Shown: positions 17,704-31,531, counted from the first letter of the stretch. The stretch: 64,000 bases of DNA from Aquabacterium humicola (GCF_030167915.1 NZ_JARGNB010000004.1:434001-498000), one strand, 5' to 3'. Numbers and translations: made by a program. The notes: generated by a model not told the origin, from the sequence alone.

Positions 17704-17929
17704 GTCGCGGTCTCCTGGGTTGGTCATGCCACAAGACTAGGCGCGCGCCGCCCCGCCGCCCAGGCTCGTGGTTCACCGCGCGCCTGTGACCGACCGCACG
17801 CGGGCGCAGTGCGAAAGCAACACCGCCCGGGGCTGCCGCGGCGCGGGCAACGGTGGTTCAATGCACGCAGGTCGCGGCGGGCGTCGCGGCCGGGCCCGAA
17901 TCTCCGGATCCTCCGACGTGGGAGGGACG

Positions 17930-18928
17930 ATGGCGGAACCGCGAAGTCCTGCGAGACGCCGCGCGCTCGGCGCGATGGCCGCCGTCCTGTTCGCGCCGCG
18001 CATCGGCGCGCAGCCGCGGCCGCAGCGCATCGGCTTCCTCAACGGCGGGATGTCGCCCGACGAGTCGATCCAGCGCCACCTCATCCGGCCCTTCCGCGAA
18101 GGCTTGCGCGCGCTCGGCCGCGTCGAGGGTCGCGACCACGTGATCGAGTTCCGCTTCGCCGAAGGCCGCGCCGACCGCCTGGCGCCGCTCGCCGACGAAC
18201 TGCTGCGCTGGCAGCCGGACCTGCTGGTGTCGACGGCCAACGCGCCGACGCGCGCGCTGCAGCAGGCGACGACGACCGTGCCGATCCTGGCGCTGGCAGT
18301 CGACGACCCGGTGGAGCTCGGTTTCGCGAAGACCTTCGCGCGGCCCGGCGGCAACATCACCGGCATCAGCTCGTGGGGGGCCGAGCTGCTGGCCAAGCGG
18401 CTGGAGCTGATCAAGGCCCTGCTGCCGGGGGCGCAGCGCGTGGGCGTGCTCGGCAACACTGCCAGCGCGAAGCAGGAGCCGCTGGAACGCGCCCTGCGGC
18501 GCTTCGGCGAGCCGCTCGGGCTGCAGACCCAGGTGGCGCTGGCCACCACGCCGGAGCAGTTCGGCGACGCCTTCGAGGCTTTCAGGCGCGGCCGCGCCGA
18601 GGCGGTGATGGTGCTCGCCGATCCGATGATCTTCATGCACAAGGGGCGCATCGCCGAGCTGTGCAACCAGTACCGGCTGCCGTCGGTGTGGGGCGGCCGC
18701 GACTACCTGCACGGCGGTGGCCTGGCGTCGTACCAGGCGGACTTCATCGAAGTGTTCAGCCGCGGCGCGGTGCTGGCCGACCAGATCCTCAAGGGCGCGA
18801 AGCCGGCCGAGATGCCGTTCGAGCGCGCGAACAAGCTGGTGCTGGTGATCAACCTGAAGGCGGCGCGCGCGCTCGGCATCACCGTGCCGCGCCCGCTGCT
18901 GCTGGCGGCCGACGAGGTGCTGGAATGA
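17930..18928 (+). CDS. ABC transporter substrate-binding protein (PF04392 type)
   Basis: This 332-residue periplasmic binding protein has an Arg-rich signal (RRRALGAMAAVLFAP) and the ABC_sub_bind fold: IGFLNGGMSPDE, RFAEGRADRLAPLADEL, then DDPVELGFAKTFARPGGNITGIS, which is the family hallmark. It ends LGITVPRPLLLAADEVLE. No permease or ATPase lies nearby. Instead it leads a signalling operon, so it may present a ligand to the sensor kinase that follows. GGGAGG precedes the ATG. An in-frame extension past the stop ends in a similar ADEV tail (see findings). Confidence 0.9.
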   Translation: MAEPRSPARRRALGAMAAVLFAPRIGAQPRPQRIGFLNGGMSPDESIQRHLIRPFREGLRALGRVEGRDHVIEFRFAEGRADRLAPLADELLRWQPDLLVSTANAPTRALQQATTTVPILALAVDDPVELGFAKTFARPGGNITGISSWGAELLAKRLELIKALLPGAQRVGVLGNTASAKQEPLERALRRFGEPLGLQTQVALATTPEQFGDAFEAFRRGRAEAVMVLADPMIFMHKGRIAELCNQYRLPSVWGGRDYLHGGGLASYQADFIEVFSRGAVLADQILKGAKPAEMPFERANKLVLVINLKAARALGITVPRPLLLAADEVLE

Positions 18929-19028
18929 AGCGGCGGGCGTGGCTGCCGGGCAGCGTCGCCGGCGTGGTCGGCGCGGCGTCGGCCGCCGCTGGCCGACGCG
19001 GACGAGGTGATGCGGTGAGGGGCGAGCG

Positions 19029-22997
<3,969 letters not shown>

Positions 22998-22998
22998 C

Positions 22999-23391
22999 AT
23001 GAGCCGCATCCTGATCGTCGAGGACAACGAGAAGAACCTGAAGCTGCTGCGCGACGTGCTGCGCCACCAGGGCCACGAGGTGCTGGAGGCGCCGACCGGC
23101 ACGCAGGGCCTGGCGCTGGCGCTGGGCGAGCGGCGGCCGGACCTCGTGCTGCTGGACATCCAGCTGCCGGACATCGACGGCATCACCGTGCTGCGCCGCT
23201 TGCGCGAGGACCCGGGCCTGGACGCGGTGCCGGTGCTGGCGATCTCGGCCTCGGTGATGCCCGAGGAGCAGCACCGCATCACCGCGTCCGGCTTCGATGC
23301 CTTCGTCGCCAAGCCGATTTCGCTGAAGCCCTTCCTGGCGACGGTGGGCCGCTTCCTGTCCGCCGGCCGAACGCCAGGGGGATCGGCGTGA
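22999..23391 (+). CDS. single-domain response regulator (DivK/CheY-like)
   Basis: A 130-residue stand-alone receiver with the acidic pocket VEDNEKN, the acceptor aspartate in LVLLDIQLPDIDG near residue 53, the ISAS threonine/serine position and the lysine in VAKPIS. No output domain follows, as in DivK-type relay proteins. Its ATG follows the kinase stop by one base, and its stop overlaps the next start (GTGA). It is most likely phosphorylated by the upstream kinase and relays the signal within this operon. Confidence 0.93.
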   Translation: MSRILIVEDNEKNLKLLRDVLRHQGHEVLEAPTGTQGLALALGERRPDLVLLDIQLPDIDGITVLRRLREDPGLDAVPVLAISASVMPEEQHRITASGFDAFVAKPISLKPFLATVGRFLSAGRTPGGSA

Positions 23392-24509
23392 AGGCCGGGC
23401 CGGCGCACATCCTGGTCGTCGACGACATCGCGAAGAACGCGAAGCTGCTCGCCGACCTGCTGTCGGCCAAGGGCTACCGCACGACGACGGCCGCCTCCGG
23501 CGAAGCGGCGCTCGCCGCGCTGGAGGACGAGACGCCGGACCTCGTGCTGCTGGACGTGATGATGCCGGGCCTGAGCGGCTACGACGTCTGCCGGCGCCTG
23601 CGCGCCGATGGCCGCCACGCGATGCTGCCGGTGGTGCTGGTGACGGCGCTCGATGCGGCGAGCGAACGTGTGCAGGGGCTCGAGGCCGGCGCCGACGACT
23701 TCATCAGCAAGCCGGTGCAGCAGGCCGAGCTGCTGGCGCGCGTGCGTTCGCTGCTGCGCATCAAGGCGCTCTACGACGAGGTGCAGCGGCAGAGGGCCGA
23801 GCTGGCGGACTGGAACCGCACGTTGGAGCAGCGCGTGGCCGACGCGGCGGCGCAGCTGGAACAGGTCGGGCGCCTCAAGCGCTTCTTCTCGCCGGCGCTG
23901 GCCGAGGCCATCCTGGCCGGCGGCGCGGCCGATCCGCTGCAGAGCCATCGGCGCGAGATCACCGTCGTCTTCCTCGACCTGCGCGGCTTCACCGCCTTCA
24001 CCGAGACCGCCGACCCCGAGGAAGTGATGGGCGTGCTGCGCGAATACCATGCGGCGATGGGCCGGCTGATCCAGGCCCACGAAGGCACGCTGGAACGTTT
24101 CGCCGGCGACGGCATGATGATCTTCTTCAACGACCCGCAAGTCATTCCCGATCCCGCGCCGCGCGCCGCGCGCATGGCGCTGGCGATGCAGCAGGCGATG
24201 GACGCGCTGTGCGCCGGCTGGCAGCGCCGCGGCTACGAGCTGAGGATGGGCATCGGCATCGCGCAGGGTTTCGCCACCATCGGCGGCATCGGCTTCGAGG
24301 GCCGCATCGACTACGGCGCGATCGGCAACGTCACCAACCTCGCGGCGCGGCTGTGCGGTGAAGCGGCGGGGGGCGAGATCCTGGCCTCGCAGCGGGTGGT
24401 CGGCGCGCTCGACGGTCAGGTGGACCTGCTCGCCGAGCCCGCCGGCGCGCTGACGCTGAAGGGCTTCCAGCGCCCGGTGCCGGCCTTTCGCATCCTGTCG
24501 GCGGCGTGA
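23388..24509 (+). CDS. receiver-domain class III adenylate/guanylate cyclase
   Basis: This 373-residue protein joins a receiver domain (residues about 5-122, VVDDIAKN, acceptor in LLDVMMPGLSG, ISKPVQQ), a coiled-coil linker (about 130-165) and a class III cyclase catalytic domain (about 185-370). The catalytic part shows VFLDLRGFTAF with the first metal aspartate and RFAGDGMMIFFND with the second. The GNVTNLAARLC stretch is also typical. It probably makes cAMP or cGMP under control of the upstream kinase. The GTG start overlaps the preceding gene and its stop overlaps the following one. Confidence 0.93.
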   Translation: MKAGPAHILVVDDIAKNAKLLADLLSAKGYRTTTAASGEAALAALEDETPDLVLLDVMMPGLSGYDVCRRLRADGRHAMLPVVLVTALDAASERVQGLEAGADDFISKPVQQAELLARVRSLLRIKALYDEVQRQRAELADWNRTLEQRVADAAAQLEQVGRLKRFFSPALAEAILAGGAADPLQSHRREITVVFLDLRGFTAFTETADPEEVMGVLREYHAAMGRLIQAHEGTLERFAGDGMMIFFNDPQVIPDPAPRAARMALAMQQAMDALCAGWQRRGYELRMGIGIAQGFATIGGIGFEGRIDYGAIGNVTNLAARLCGEAAGGEILASQRVVGALDGQVDLLAEPAGALTLKGFQRPVPAFRILSAA

Positions 24510-25303
24510 AACCGGGCGAACTGCCGTTGTCGGTCACGTCGGGGGCGCCGGCGATCGACCCCGTGAACCAGACGCCGATCGGCGTCGTGCACAAGACGCC
24601 CATCGGCGACATGCACCAGACGCCGATCGGCGTCGTGCACCAGCGCCGGCTGCGCCAGCTGTGGCGTTCGGCCGGCTGGCCGTTCCAGGACGTGGTCGAG
24701 CTCGAGCTGCTGGCCGCCGGCCTGCTGGCGCGCGAGCGTGACGGCCACGGCCGCGAGACGATGCGCGTCACCGATGCCGGCATCGCGCTGCTGATGCGCA
24801 CGCTGGAGCGCAACCGTGGCGCGCGTGATGCGCACGAGGCGCTGGTGGGCCGCGTGGCGCGGGCGATGCAGCGCAGCGGGCGCATCGTCTGGCGCGGGCT
24901 GTCGCTGCGTGCGCTGGTCGGCGAGGGCGAGACCGCGGCCTGGGTGATGGCGATGCCGGACGTCTATTCGATCCGCCACACGACGGTGGAGGACTACCTC
25001 GAGCCGGTGGTGCACGAGATCAAGGTGCGCCGCGCCGACCTGCTGGCCGACCTGCGCAGGCCGACCAAGGGCGAGGCCTACCGGCAGATCGGCGGCCAGT
25101 GCTGGTACGTGCTGGCCGAGGGCATCGGTGATGCCGGCGACGTGCCCGAGTGCTACGGCGTGATGGTCGAGCGCGCCGATGGTGCGCTCGACGTGCAGCG
25201 CGCCGCGCCGCAGCGGGCGCTGAAGTTGCCCTTCGGCATCTGGATGGCGCTGGCGCGCGCGACGCCCGAGCCGCACGACGACGATTCGCAGGCGGCGCTG
25301 TAG
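24506..25303 (+). CDS. PD-(D/E)XK nuclease-like protein with N-terminal octapeptide repeat
   Basis: The 265-residue protein starts with three copies of an eight-residue repeat (Q/K)TPIG(V/D)(V/M)H at residues 22-45. A winged-helix-like region follows (about 48-95), then a region with P151-D152 and E171-I-K173 (VVHEIKVRRADLLADLRR). This resembles the PD-(D/E)XK core of MmcB-like DNA-repair proteins. Nuclease activity is an inference from that motif. It begins with a GTG overlapping the cyclase stop (GTGA), making it the last gene of the signalling operon, an unexpected place for a nuclease-like protein. Confidence 0.75.
   Translation: MKPGELPLSVTSGAPAIDPVNQTPIGVVHKTPIGDMHQTPIGVVHQRRLRQLWRSAGWPFQDVVELELLAAGLLARERDGHGRETMRVTDAGIALLMRTLERNRGARDAHEALVGRVARAMQRSGRIVWRGLSLRALVGEGETAAWVMAMPDVYSIRHTTVEDYLEPVVHEIKVRRADLLADLRRPTKGEAYRQIGGQCWYVLAEGIGDAGDVPECYGVMVERADGALDVQRAAPQRALKLPFGIWMALARATPEPHDDDSQAAL
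24569..24640 (+). repeat. three tandem 24-bp repeats encoding the TPIG octapeptide
   Basis: Units at 24569-24592, 24593-24616 and 24617-24640. Units one and three are identical; unit two differs at a few positions and changes the sequence from QTPIGVVH to KTPIGDMH. Confidence 0.9.
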
Positions 25304-25417
25304 CCGCGTGACGGAGCGTGCGGCACGGGTTTCCTCCCGGCCGCAGGCGCAACGGGGTCGGGCGTGGCAGCGCACAATCGATGCTCTTCACGCTTCCCAC
25401 GAAGGAGCTCAGCCCCG

Positions 25418-27001
25418 ATGCGTCGCCACCTCACCCTGGTCGCCCGCGCCGCCGTCCTGTCCACCGCGCTGTGCCTGGCCACCGGCGCGCCGGCCGCGCC
25501 CTCGAACCTGCCCGGCCCGGGCGTCGCGTGGATCGCCGCCGCGGCGGATGCCGAGGTCGATGCCGCGTTCGCGCAGGCGAAGGCCGAGAAGAAGCCGCTG
25601 CTGCTGTACTGGGGCGCGAAGTGGTGCCCGCCGTGCAACCAGCTGAAGGCGACGCTGTTCAACCGCCAGGACTTCATTGCGCAGGGCAAGAACTTCGTCG
25701 CGGTGTTCGTCGACGGCGACCTGCCCGGCGCGCAGAAGCTGGGCAGCCGCTTCAAGGTGCGCGGTTACCCGACGGTGATCCTGATGAACGCCGACGGCGT
25801 CGAGATCACCCGCCTGCCCGGCGAAGCCGACGCGCCGAAGGTGATGGCGCTGCTGCAGCAGGGCCTCGCCGGAGGCCGGCCGACCAAGGCGGTGCTGGCC
25901 GATGCCCGGGCGGGCAAGAAGCTGACGGCCAACGAATGGCGCGCGCTGGCGATGTACTCGTGGGACACCGACCAGGACACGCTGGTGCCCGAAGCCGAAC
26001 GGCCCGCGCTGCTGGCGCAGCTGGCCGCCGCCTGCCCGCCGAAGGAAACCGAGTCGTCGACGCGCCTGCTGCTGAAGGCGCTGGGCGCGAGCGACGACGG
26101 CAAGGGCCTGAAGGCCGATGCGGCGCTGCGCACGCGGGTGACGAAGCTGCTGGCCGATCCGGTCGCCAGCCGCGCGCAGATGGAGACACTGGTCAACGAT
26201 GCCGCCGACATCACCCGCGCGCTGACGCCGGATGAAGGCGCCGAACGCACGAAGCTGGTCGCCGGATTCGACGCCGCGCTGAAGCGCCTGCAGGCGGATG
26301 CGACGCTGTCGCGGGCCGATCGCATGTCGGCTTTGATCGCCCGCGTCGACCTCGCGCGCATCGAGATGCCGAAGGACGAGCGCCAGCCGAAGCTCGACGC
26401 CGCGCTGCTGAAGGACGTGCGCGACGTCGTGGCGCGCGACGACCGCGAGATCACCGACGGCTACGAACGGCAGGCCGTGATCACCTCGGCGGCCTACCTG
26501 CTCGGCCAGGCGGGGCTGTGGACCGACAGCGATGCGCTGCTGAAGGCCAACCTCGCGAAGAGCCATTCGCCTTACTACCTGATGAGCCAGCTCGGCGGCA
26601 ACGCGCGCAAGCTCGGCCGCACCGACGACGCGCTGCGCTGGTACCAGGAGGCCTTCGACAAGAGCGAAGGCCCGGCGACGCGGCTGCAATGGGGCGCGTC
26701 GTACTTCAGCGCGCTGGTCGAGCTGGCGCCGCAGGATGCGGCGCGCATCGAAAAGACCGCGGCGCAGCTGTTCAGCGAAGCCGCGCAGGACAAGGGCGCG
26801 TTCTACGAGCGCAGCGCTCGCTCGCTGCAGCGCGTCGGCGTGAAGCTGGTGGCCTGGAACGCCGGCGGCAAGCAGGCCGCGGCGGTTGAGCGGCTGCGTG
26901 CGCAGCTGCAGGGCGTCTGCGGCAAGCTCGATACAAGCGACGCGCAGCGCGCCACCTGCGACGCGCTGGCGAAGAGCCTGGCCGTCAAACCGTCGGCTTG
27001 A
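25418..27001 (+). CDS. exported thioredoxin-fold protein with long helical C terminus
   Basis: The 527-residue product has a Sec signal ending GAPAAPS and a thioredoxin-like domain at about 40-165 with the active site WGAKWCPPCNQLK and the cis-proline region VRGYPTVIL. A roughly 350-residue helical region follows, with TPR-like units such as GRTDDALRWYQEAFDKSEG. A periplasmic disulfide reductase/isomerase or thiol chaperone role is inferred. AAGGAG at 25402-25407 lies ten bases before the ATG. It is convergent with the GST gene across a perfect palindrome. Confidence 0.87.
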   Translation: MRRHLTLVARAAVLSTALCLATGAPAAPSNLPGPGVAWIAAAADAEVDAAFAQAKAEKKPLLLYWGAKWCPPCNQLKATLFNRQDFIAQGKNFVAVFVDGDLPGAQKLGSRFKVRGYPTVILMNADGVEITRLPGEADAPKVMALLQQGLAGGRPTKAVLADARAGKKLTANEWRALAMYSWDTDQDTLVPEAERPALLAQLAAACPPKETESSTRLLLKALGASDDGKGLKADAALRTRVTKLLADPVASRAQMETLVNDAADITRALTPDEGAERTKLVAGFDAALKRLQADATLSRADRMSALIARVDLARIEMPKDERQPKLDAALLKDVRDVVARDDREITDGYERQAVITSAAYLLGQAGLWTDSDALLKANLAKSHSPYYLMSQLGGNARKLGRTDDALRWYQEAFDKSEGPATRLQWGASYFSALVELAPQDAARIEKTAAQLFSEAAQDKGAFYERSARSLQRVGVKLVAWNAGGKQAAAVERLRAQLQGVCGKLDTSDAQRATCDALAKSLAVKPSA

Positions 27002-27011
27002 CCGGCGGCGG

Positions 27012-27035
27012 GCGGGCCGCGCCGGCGCGGCCCGC
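27012..27035. terminator. perfect 24-bp palindrome between convergent genes
   Basis: GCGGGCCGCGCC is followed directly by its reverse complement between the thioredoxin-fold gene and the GST gene. It would form a very stable hairpin in either transcript. There is no U-tract, so it may act as a bidirectional stop or 3' stabiliser rather than a classical terminator. Confidence 0.5.
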
Positions 27036-27040
27036 GTCGC

Positions 27041-27649
27041 TCACTTCTTCAGACCTTCCGCTTCCAGCGCGGCCTGCACCGCCGGCCGCGCGGCGACGCG
27101 CTTCTGGAACGCCAGCACGCGCTCGAACGCGCTCAGGTCCAGGCCGATCGGCTTGGCCCAGTTGGTCACCGTGAAGAGGTAGGCGTCGGCGACCGAGAAC
27201 TGCTCGCCCATCAGGTAGTCCTTGCCTTCGAGCTGCTGGTCGATGTAGGCGTAGCGGCCGCGCAGCTTCTCCTTGAAGAGGTTCTTCGCCTCTTCCGGCA
27301 TCGCCGGGTTGAACAGCGGCGAGTAGGTCTTGTGCAGCTCGGTGGTGATGAAGTTCAGCCACTCGATCAGCCGGTAGCGCGCCATCGTGCCGGCGGCCGG
27401 TGCGAGGTGCTTCGCCGGCACCTGGTCGGCGATGTACTGCACGATCGCCGGGCCTTCGGTCAGGCGCTGGCCGTCGTCGAGCTCCAGCAGCGGCACGTAG
27501 CCCTTCGGGTTGATGGTGTAGTAGTCGGTGCCGTCGGCGAGCTGGTGCGTCTTGGTGCTCGCGAGCACCGGCTGGAACGGCAGGCCGGCCTCGCGCAGCA
27601 CGATGTGCGGGCTCAGCGAACACGCGCCGGGGCTGTAGTAGAGCTTCAT
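27041..27649 (-). CDS. gstA: glutathione S-transferase, beta class
   Basis: The 202-residue enzyme begins MKLYYSPGACSLSPHIVLRE; the cysteine of GACSLSPH is the conserved Cys10 of bacterial beta-class GSTs. The thioredoxin-like domain continues to NPKGYVPLLELDDGQ and LTEGPAIVQYIAD, and the helical domain follows. It conjugates or reduces electrophiles with glutathione in the cytoplasm. It reads as a single gene, with AGGAGGTGAC just before the ATG. Confidence 0.93.
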   Translation of the reverse strand: MKLYYSPGACSLSPHIVLREAGLPFQPVLASTKTHQLADGTDYYTINPKGYVPLLELDDGQRLTEGPAIVQYIADQVPAKHLAPAAGTMARYRLIEWLNFITTELHKTYSPLFNPAMPEEAKNLFKEKLRGRYAYIDQQLEGKDYLMGEQFSVADAYLFTVTNWAKPIGLDLSAFERVLAFQKRVAARPAVQAALEAEGLKK

Positions 27650-27736
27650 GTCACCTCCTGGGGTTGTCGTTGACGGGCTCGGACGATAGCCCTGGCCCCA
27701 ATACCCATGTTGCCCGGTGCGCCTCGCCGGGTCGTG

Positions 27737-29857
27737 TTAGGAGCGGCCGTCCGCGGCACGGCGTGTGCGCTGCGTGGCGCCCAGCGCCGACAGCACGGGT
27801 TCGCCGCCTGGCGGCACGGGCGCCGGCGCCAGCGTGCGCCAGTGCGCCAGGAACGCGGGGTAGATGCGTTCGTTGCCGAACCGACTGAGGTGGTCGCCGT
27901 CGAAGTACAGCGGCTGTCGCGACGCCGTGATCGCCGTGCACCACGCGTCCGGGCACAAGGCATCGAAGGGGTCGAAGATGCTGACGCGCTGCGCCGGGTG
28001 GCGCGCGCGGATCGCTTCCAGGGCCTGCAGGATCGGCGCGCGGAACGCGATCTCCTCTTCGCGTCGTTCGGTGAGGCCGTTGCTGCAGATCGGGTTGCGG
28101 GCCGTCCACGGATCCACGCAGCGGAAGGCCGGGGCCCTGAAGATCGGCGCGGGCGCGAACAGCACGACGTGCAGGCCTCGATCGACGAGCGGCTTGATCC
28201 AGGCGTCGGACTCCACGACGTAGCGCTCGCGCGCCGCGGCCTGGGCGCCGCTGAAATGCTGGGCGATCACCGGCGCGCTGTCCCCGAAGGCCCACTGGTT
28301 GCCGAAGCGCGGCAGCCGCAGCGAGGACAGCAGCGCGACATCGCCTGGCCGGGCCTGCGCCAGCACTTCGTCGAGCGCGATGCGGGCCTCCTTCGAGCAG
28401 CGCGTCGGCTGCTCCGACGACATCGGTTCGCGCAGGTTGACGTACTGGCAGCCGGGGACCTGGTGCGTGACGACGTGCACGGACTCGCCGACGGCGAGCC
28501 GCTGCAGCATCGGCAGCAGCATCGTGGCGTGCGAGTCGCCAAGCACGTACAGGCGCCGGCCCGCCGTGGCGCCCGTCGCTTCGGGCGGACAGGGCAGGTG
28601 CTCGACAACGAACTGGCCAGGCAGGTTGCGGTAGCGCGGGCCGGCCAGGCCGCAGGCGGGTGCCCGCAACGTGGGGTCGTGGTGCTCGGCGTACCAGTCG
28701 ACCGCGTGACGCTCGACCTCGGACAGGGACAGCCGGTGCCGCTGCTCGAACAGCGTGTGCGCGCCGAACGCGACGGCGGCGGTGGCGGTGATCATGCACG
28801 GCGTCGCGACGAGCGCGGGCAGGCGGCGCCAAGGCTCGCTGCGGCGCAGCGGCTGTTCGACGAAGCGATAGGACGCCGCGGCGGCGAGCAGGGACAACGC
28901 GATGGCCGAGGCGATCGCGAGCGCCGACTCCATGCCCCAAGTCCAGCGCATCATGACGAAGATCGGCCAGTGCCAGAGGTAGAGGCCGTAGGACCGCAAG
29001 CCCGCCCACTGCAGCGGCGCCGAGCTCAGCACGGCAGCGACGCCCTGGGGGCGTGCGCCCGGCCAGCCGATGAGCAGCAGCGCGCCGGCGATGGCCGCGC
29101 CGGCCCAGGGGAACGGCGCCGTGCGCTGGTTCGCAAAGAACGCGGCCGCGCCGAGCAGCAGCGCGCCTGCGATGCCCCAGGCACGCCGGTGCAGCGGCGC
29201 GCCGGCGGCGGGCCGCTGATGCCAGACGCAGAGGTACCAGAGCACGCCGGCCGCCAGTTCCCAGAAGCGGCTGGCGATGCCGTAGAAGGCGCGCGTCGGG
29301 TCCGTCTGCGTCCACGCGGCGCACAACGCGAGAGAGGCGAGCGACGCCGCGCCGAGCAGCGGGATCGCGAAGCGCCGCGACCGCAACGCCAGGAAGACCA
29401 GGAACGGGGCCGCGAGGTAGAACTGCTCCTCGACGCCGAGCGACCAGGTGTGCGTGAAGGGGCTGAATTCCGCGCGCGGCGAGAAGTAGGTGTCAGCCTG
29501 GGTCGTCAGCGCGACATTGGCGAGCCCGGCGAAGGCGAACATCGCGACCCGCTCGGCCTCGGCGCCCAGCCACGAGCGTGGAATCAGCAGCACCCACGCC
29601 ACGCACGACAGCGCCAGGACGGCGAGCGCGGCGGGCACGATGCGCGTCAGGCGGCGCTTGTAGAAGCCGGCCAGGAAGGGGCCGAGGCGTTCGTCTCGGT
29701 GCTGGCTGAGCGCGGCGGTCACCACGAACCCGGAGATCGCGAAGAACACGTCGACGCCGAGGAAACCGCCCGGCAGCAGCCCCGGACCGGCGTGGTACGC
29801 GACCACAGCCAGCACCGCGAGCGCACGAATGCCATCGATGTGGCGTTGATAGTTCAT
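27737..29857 (-). CDS. OafA/YrhL-type acyltransferase with SGNH domain
   Basis: This 706-residue membrane protein has an acyltransferase-3 domain of about ten helices (residues 1-365), beginning MNYQRHIDGIRALAVLAVVAYHAG and containing FFAISGFVV and WSLGVEEQFY. The SGNH hydrolase-like domain (about 400-690) has YVLGDSHATM and DGDHLSRFGN. Proteins of this layout O-acetylate surface polysaccharides such as O-antigen, moving the acyl group from cytoplasmic donor to periplasmic acceptor. GGAGG lies three bases before the ATG. It stands alone, without other polysaccharide genes nearby, so the acceptor is unknown. Confidence 0.92.
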   Translation of the reverse strand: MNYQRHIDGIRALAVLAVVAYHAGPGLLPGGFLGVDVFFAISGFVVTAALSQHRDERLGPFLAGFYKRRLTRIVPAALAVLALSCVAWVLLIPRSWLGAEAERVAMFAFAGLANVALTTQADTYFSPRAEFSPFTHTWSLGVEEQFYLAAPFLVFLALRSRRFAIPLLGAASLASLALCAAWTQTDPTRAFYGIASRFWELAAGVLWYLCVWHQRPAAGAPLHRRAWGIAGALLLGAAAFFANQRTAPFPWAGAAIAGALLLIGWPGARPQGVAAVLSSAPLQWAGLRSYGLYLWHWPIFVMMRWTWGMESALAIASAIALSLLAAAASYRFVEQPLRRSEPWRRLPALVATPCMITATAAVAFGAHTLFEQRHRLSLSEVERHAVDWYAEHHDPTLRAPACGLAGPRYRNLPGQFVVEHLPCPPEATGATAGRRLYVLGDSHATMLLPMLQRLAVGESVHVVTHQVPGCQYVNLREPMSSEQPTRCSKEARIALDEVLAQARPGDVALLSSLRLPRFGNQWAFGDSAPVIAQHFSGAQAAARERYVVESDAWIKPLVDRGLHVVLFAPAPIFRAPAFRCVDPWTARNPICSNGLTERREEEIAFRAPILQALEAIRARHPAQRVSIFDPFDALCPDAWCTAITASRQPLYFDGDHLSRFGNERIYPAFLAHWRTLAPAPVPPGGEPVLSALGATQRTRRAADGRS

Positions 29858-30053
29858 GTTCCTCCCTGCTCTCGTCCCTTGGGCGTTCGCCGTGTTACCG
29901 GGCTCCTCGATCTGCCCGGGCAGCGACGGCCGCTCATCCGCGAGGTCAGGAGCATGCACGAACCAGGGCGAGAAACCGGCCGTTCGAGTTACAGAATCCG
30001 CAGTTCGACCGATCGTGCCGCCGCCCGACCGCCGGCGCGCCAGAATCGCGCCC

Positions 30054-31531
30054 ATGGGAACCGCATGGTCGTGGCTGGCTGGCGCCGGTCTGGTGCTGTA
30101 TTGCGCCGCGTCGTCGGCGCCGGCCGCCACGCTGAAGGCCTGCCGCCTGAAAGGCGTGGAGCACGAAGCGCTGTGCGGCGCGCTGCAGCGGCCGCTCGAC
30201 CCGGCGCAGCCGAACGGCGCGCAGATCACGCTGCACTACGCGGTGCTGCCGGCGCTGGCGCGGCGCAAGGCGCCGGACCCGGTGTTCTTCTTCGCCGGCG
30301 GACCGGGGCAGAGCGCGGTGCAGCTGGCCGGGCCGCTGTCCAAGCGCTTCGCGCGCTTCGGCAACCGGCGCGACCTGGTCTTCGTCGACCAGCGCGGCAC
30401 CGGCGACAGCGCGCCGCTGAAGTGCCCCGACGACGGCGAGCGCCAGCCGTCGAGGCCGCTGGCCGAGCTGTTCGACGAAACGCGCCTGGAGCGGCGCGTC
30501 GCCGCCTGCCGCAGCGCGCTGCAGCAGCTGCCGCATGGCGACCTGACGAAGTACACGACGACGATCGCGATGGCCGACATCGACGCGGTGCGGCAGGCCC
30601 TCGGCGCCGCGCGGATCAATGCCATCGGCGGCTCGTACGGCACGCGCGCGGTGCTGGAATACATGCGCCAGTTCCCGCAGCAGGTGCGGCGGGCGGTGAT
30701 CGACGGCGTCGCGCCGCCGGACATGCGCCTGCCGACGGCGTTCTCGCAGGACAACCAGGCGGCGTTCGACGCAGTGTTCGACGCCTGCGCGAAGGACGCC
30801 GCCTGCCACCGGCGCCATCCGGACCTGCGCGCGCAGTGGCAGCGGCTGCTGGCATCGCTGCCGCGCGAAGTGAGCGTCCAGCATCCGCTGACCGGCCAGC
30901 CGGAAACCGTGCGACTGTCGCGCACGATGCTGCTCGGCGCGGTGCGCGGGCCGCTGTACGCGCCGACCTTGGCGGCGGGCCTGCCGGCGGCGATCGATGC
31001 GGCGGCGGGCGGCCGCTTCGAGCCGCTGATCGGCCTGGCGTCGTCGCTGGCGGCGGGCGAGAACATGGCGACGGGGATGCACTTCTCGGTGGTCTGCAGC
31101 GAGGACCTGTCGGCCGCGGCGCCGGCGGTGGCGGTCAGCGAAGGGCGCGACTTCGGCGGCGCCTTCGCGGCGATGTACGGCCGCGTCTGTGCCGACTGGC
31201 CGCGCGGCACGCCGCCGGCGGAGTTCTACCGCATCGGCCCGGCGCCGGCGCCGGTGCTGGTGCTGTCCGGCGGCGCCGACCCGGTGACGCCGCCGCGCCA
31301 TGGCGCACGCGTCGCGCAGCTGCTGGGGCCGACGGCGCGGCATGTGGTGGTGCCCGAGGCCGGCCACGGCGTGCTGCAGCTGGCCTGCGTGCGCGACGCG
31401 GTGGTGCGCTTCGTCGACGCCGCGAACGACGACGAGGCGATGAAGGTGGACGCCGGCTGCGCCGCGACCCTGCCGCGGCCGCCGGCCTTCGTGCCGGTCG
31501 GCGCGAGCGGCCCGGCGGCCCAGGAGACACG

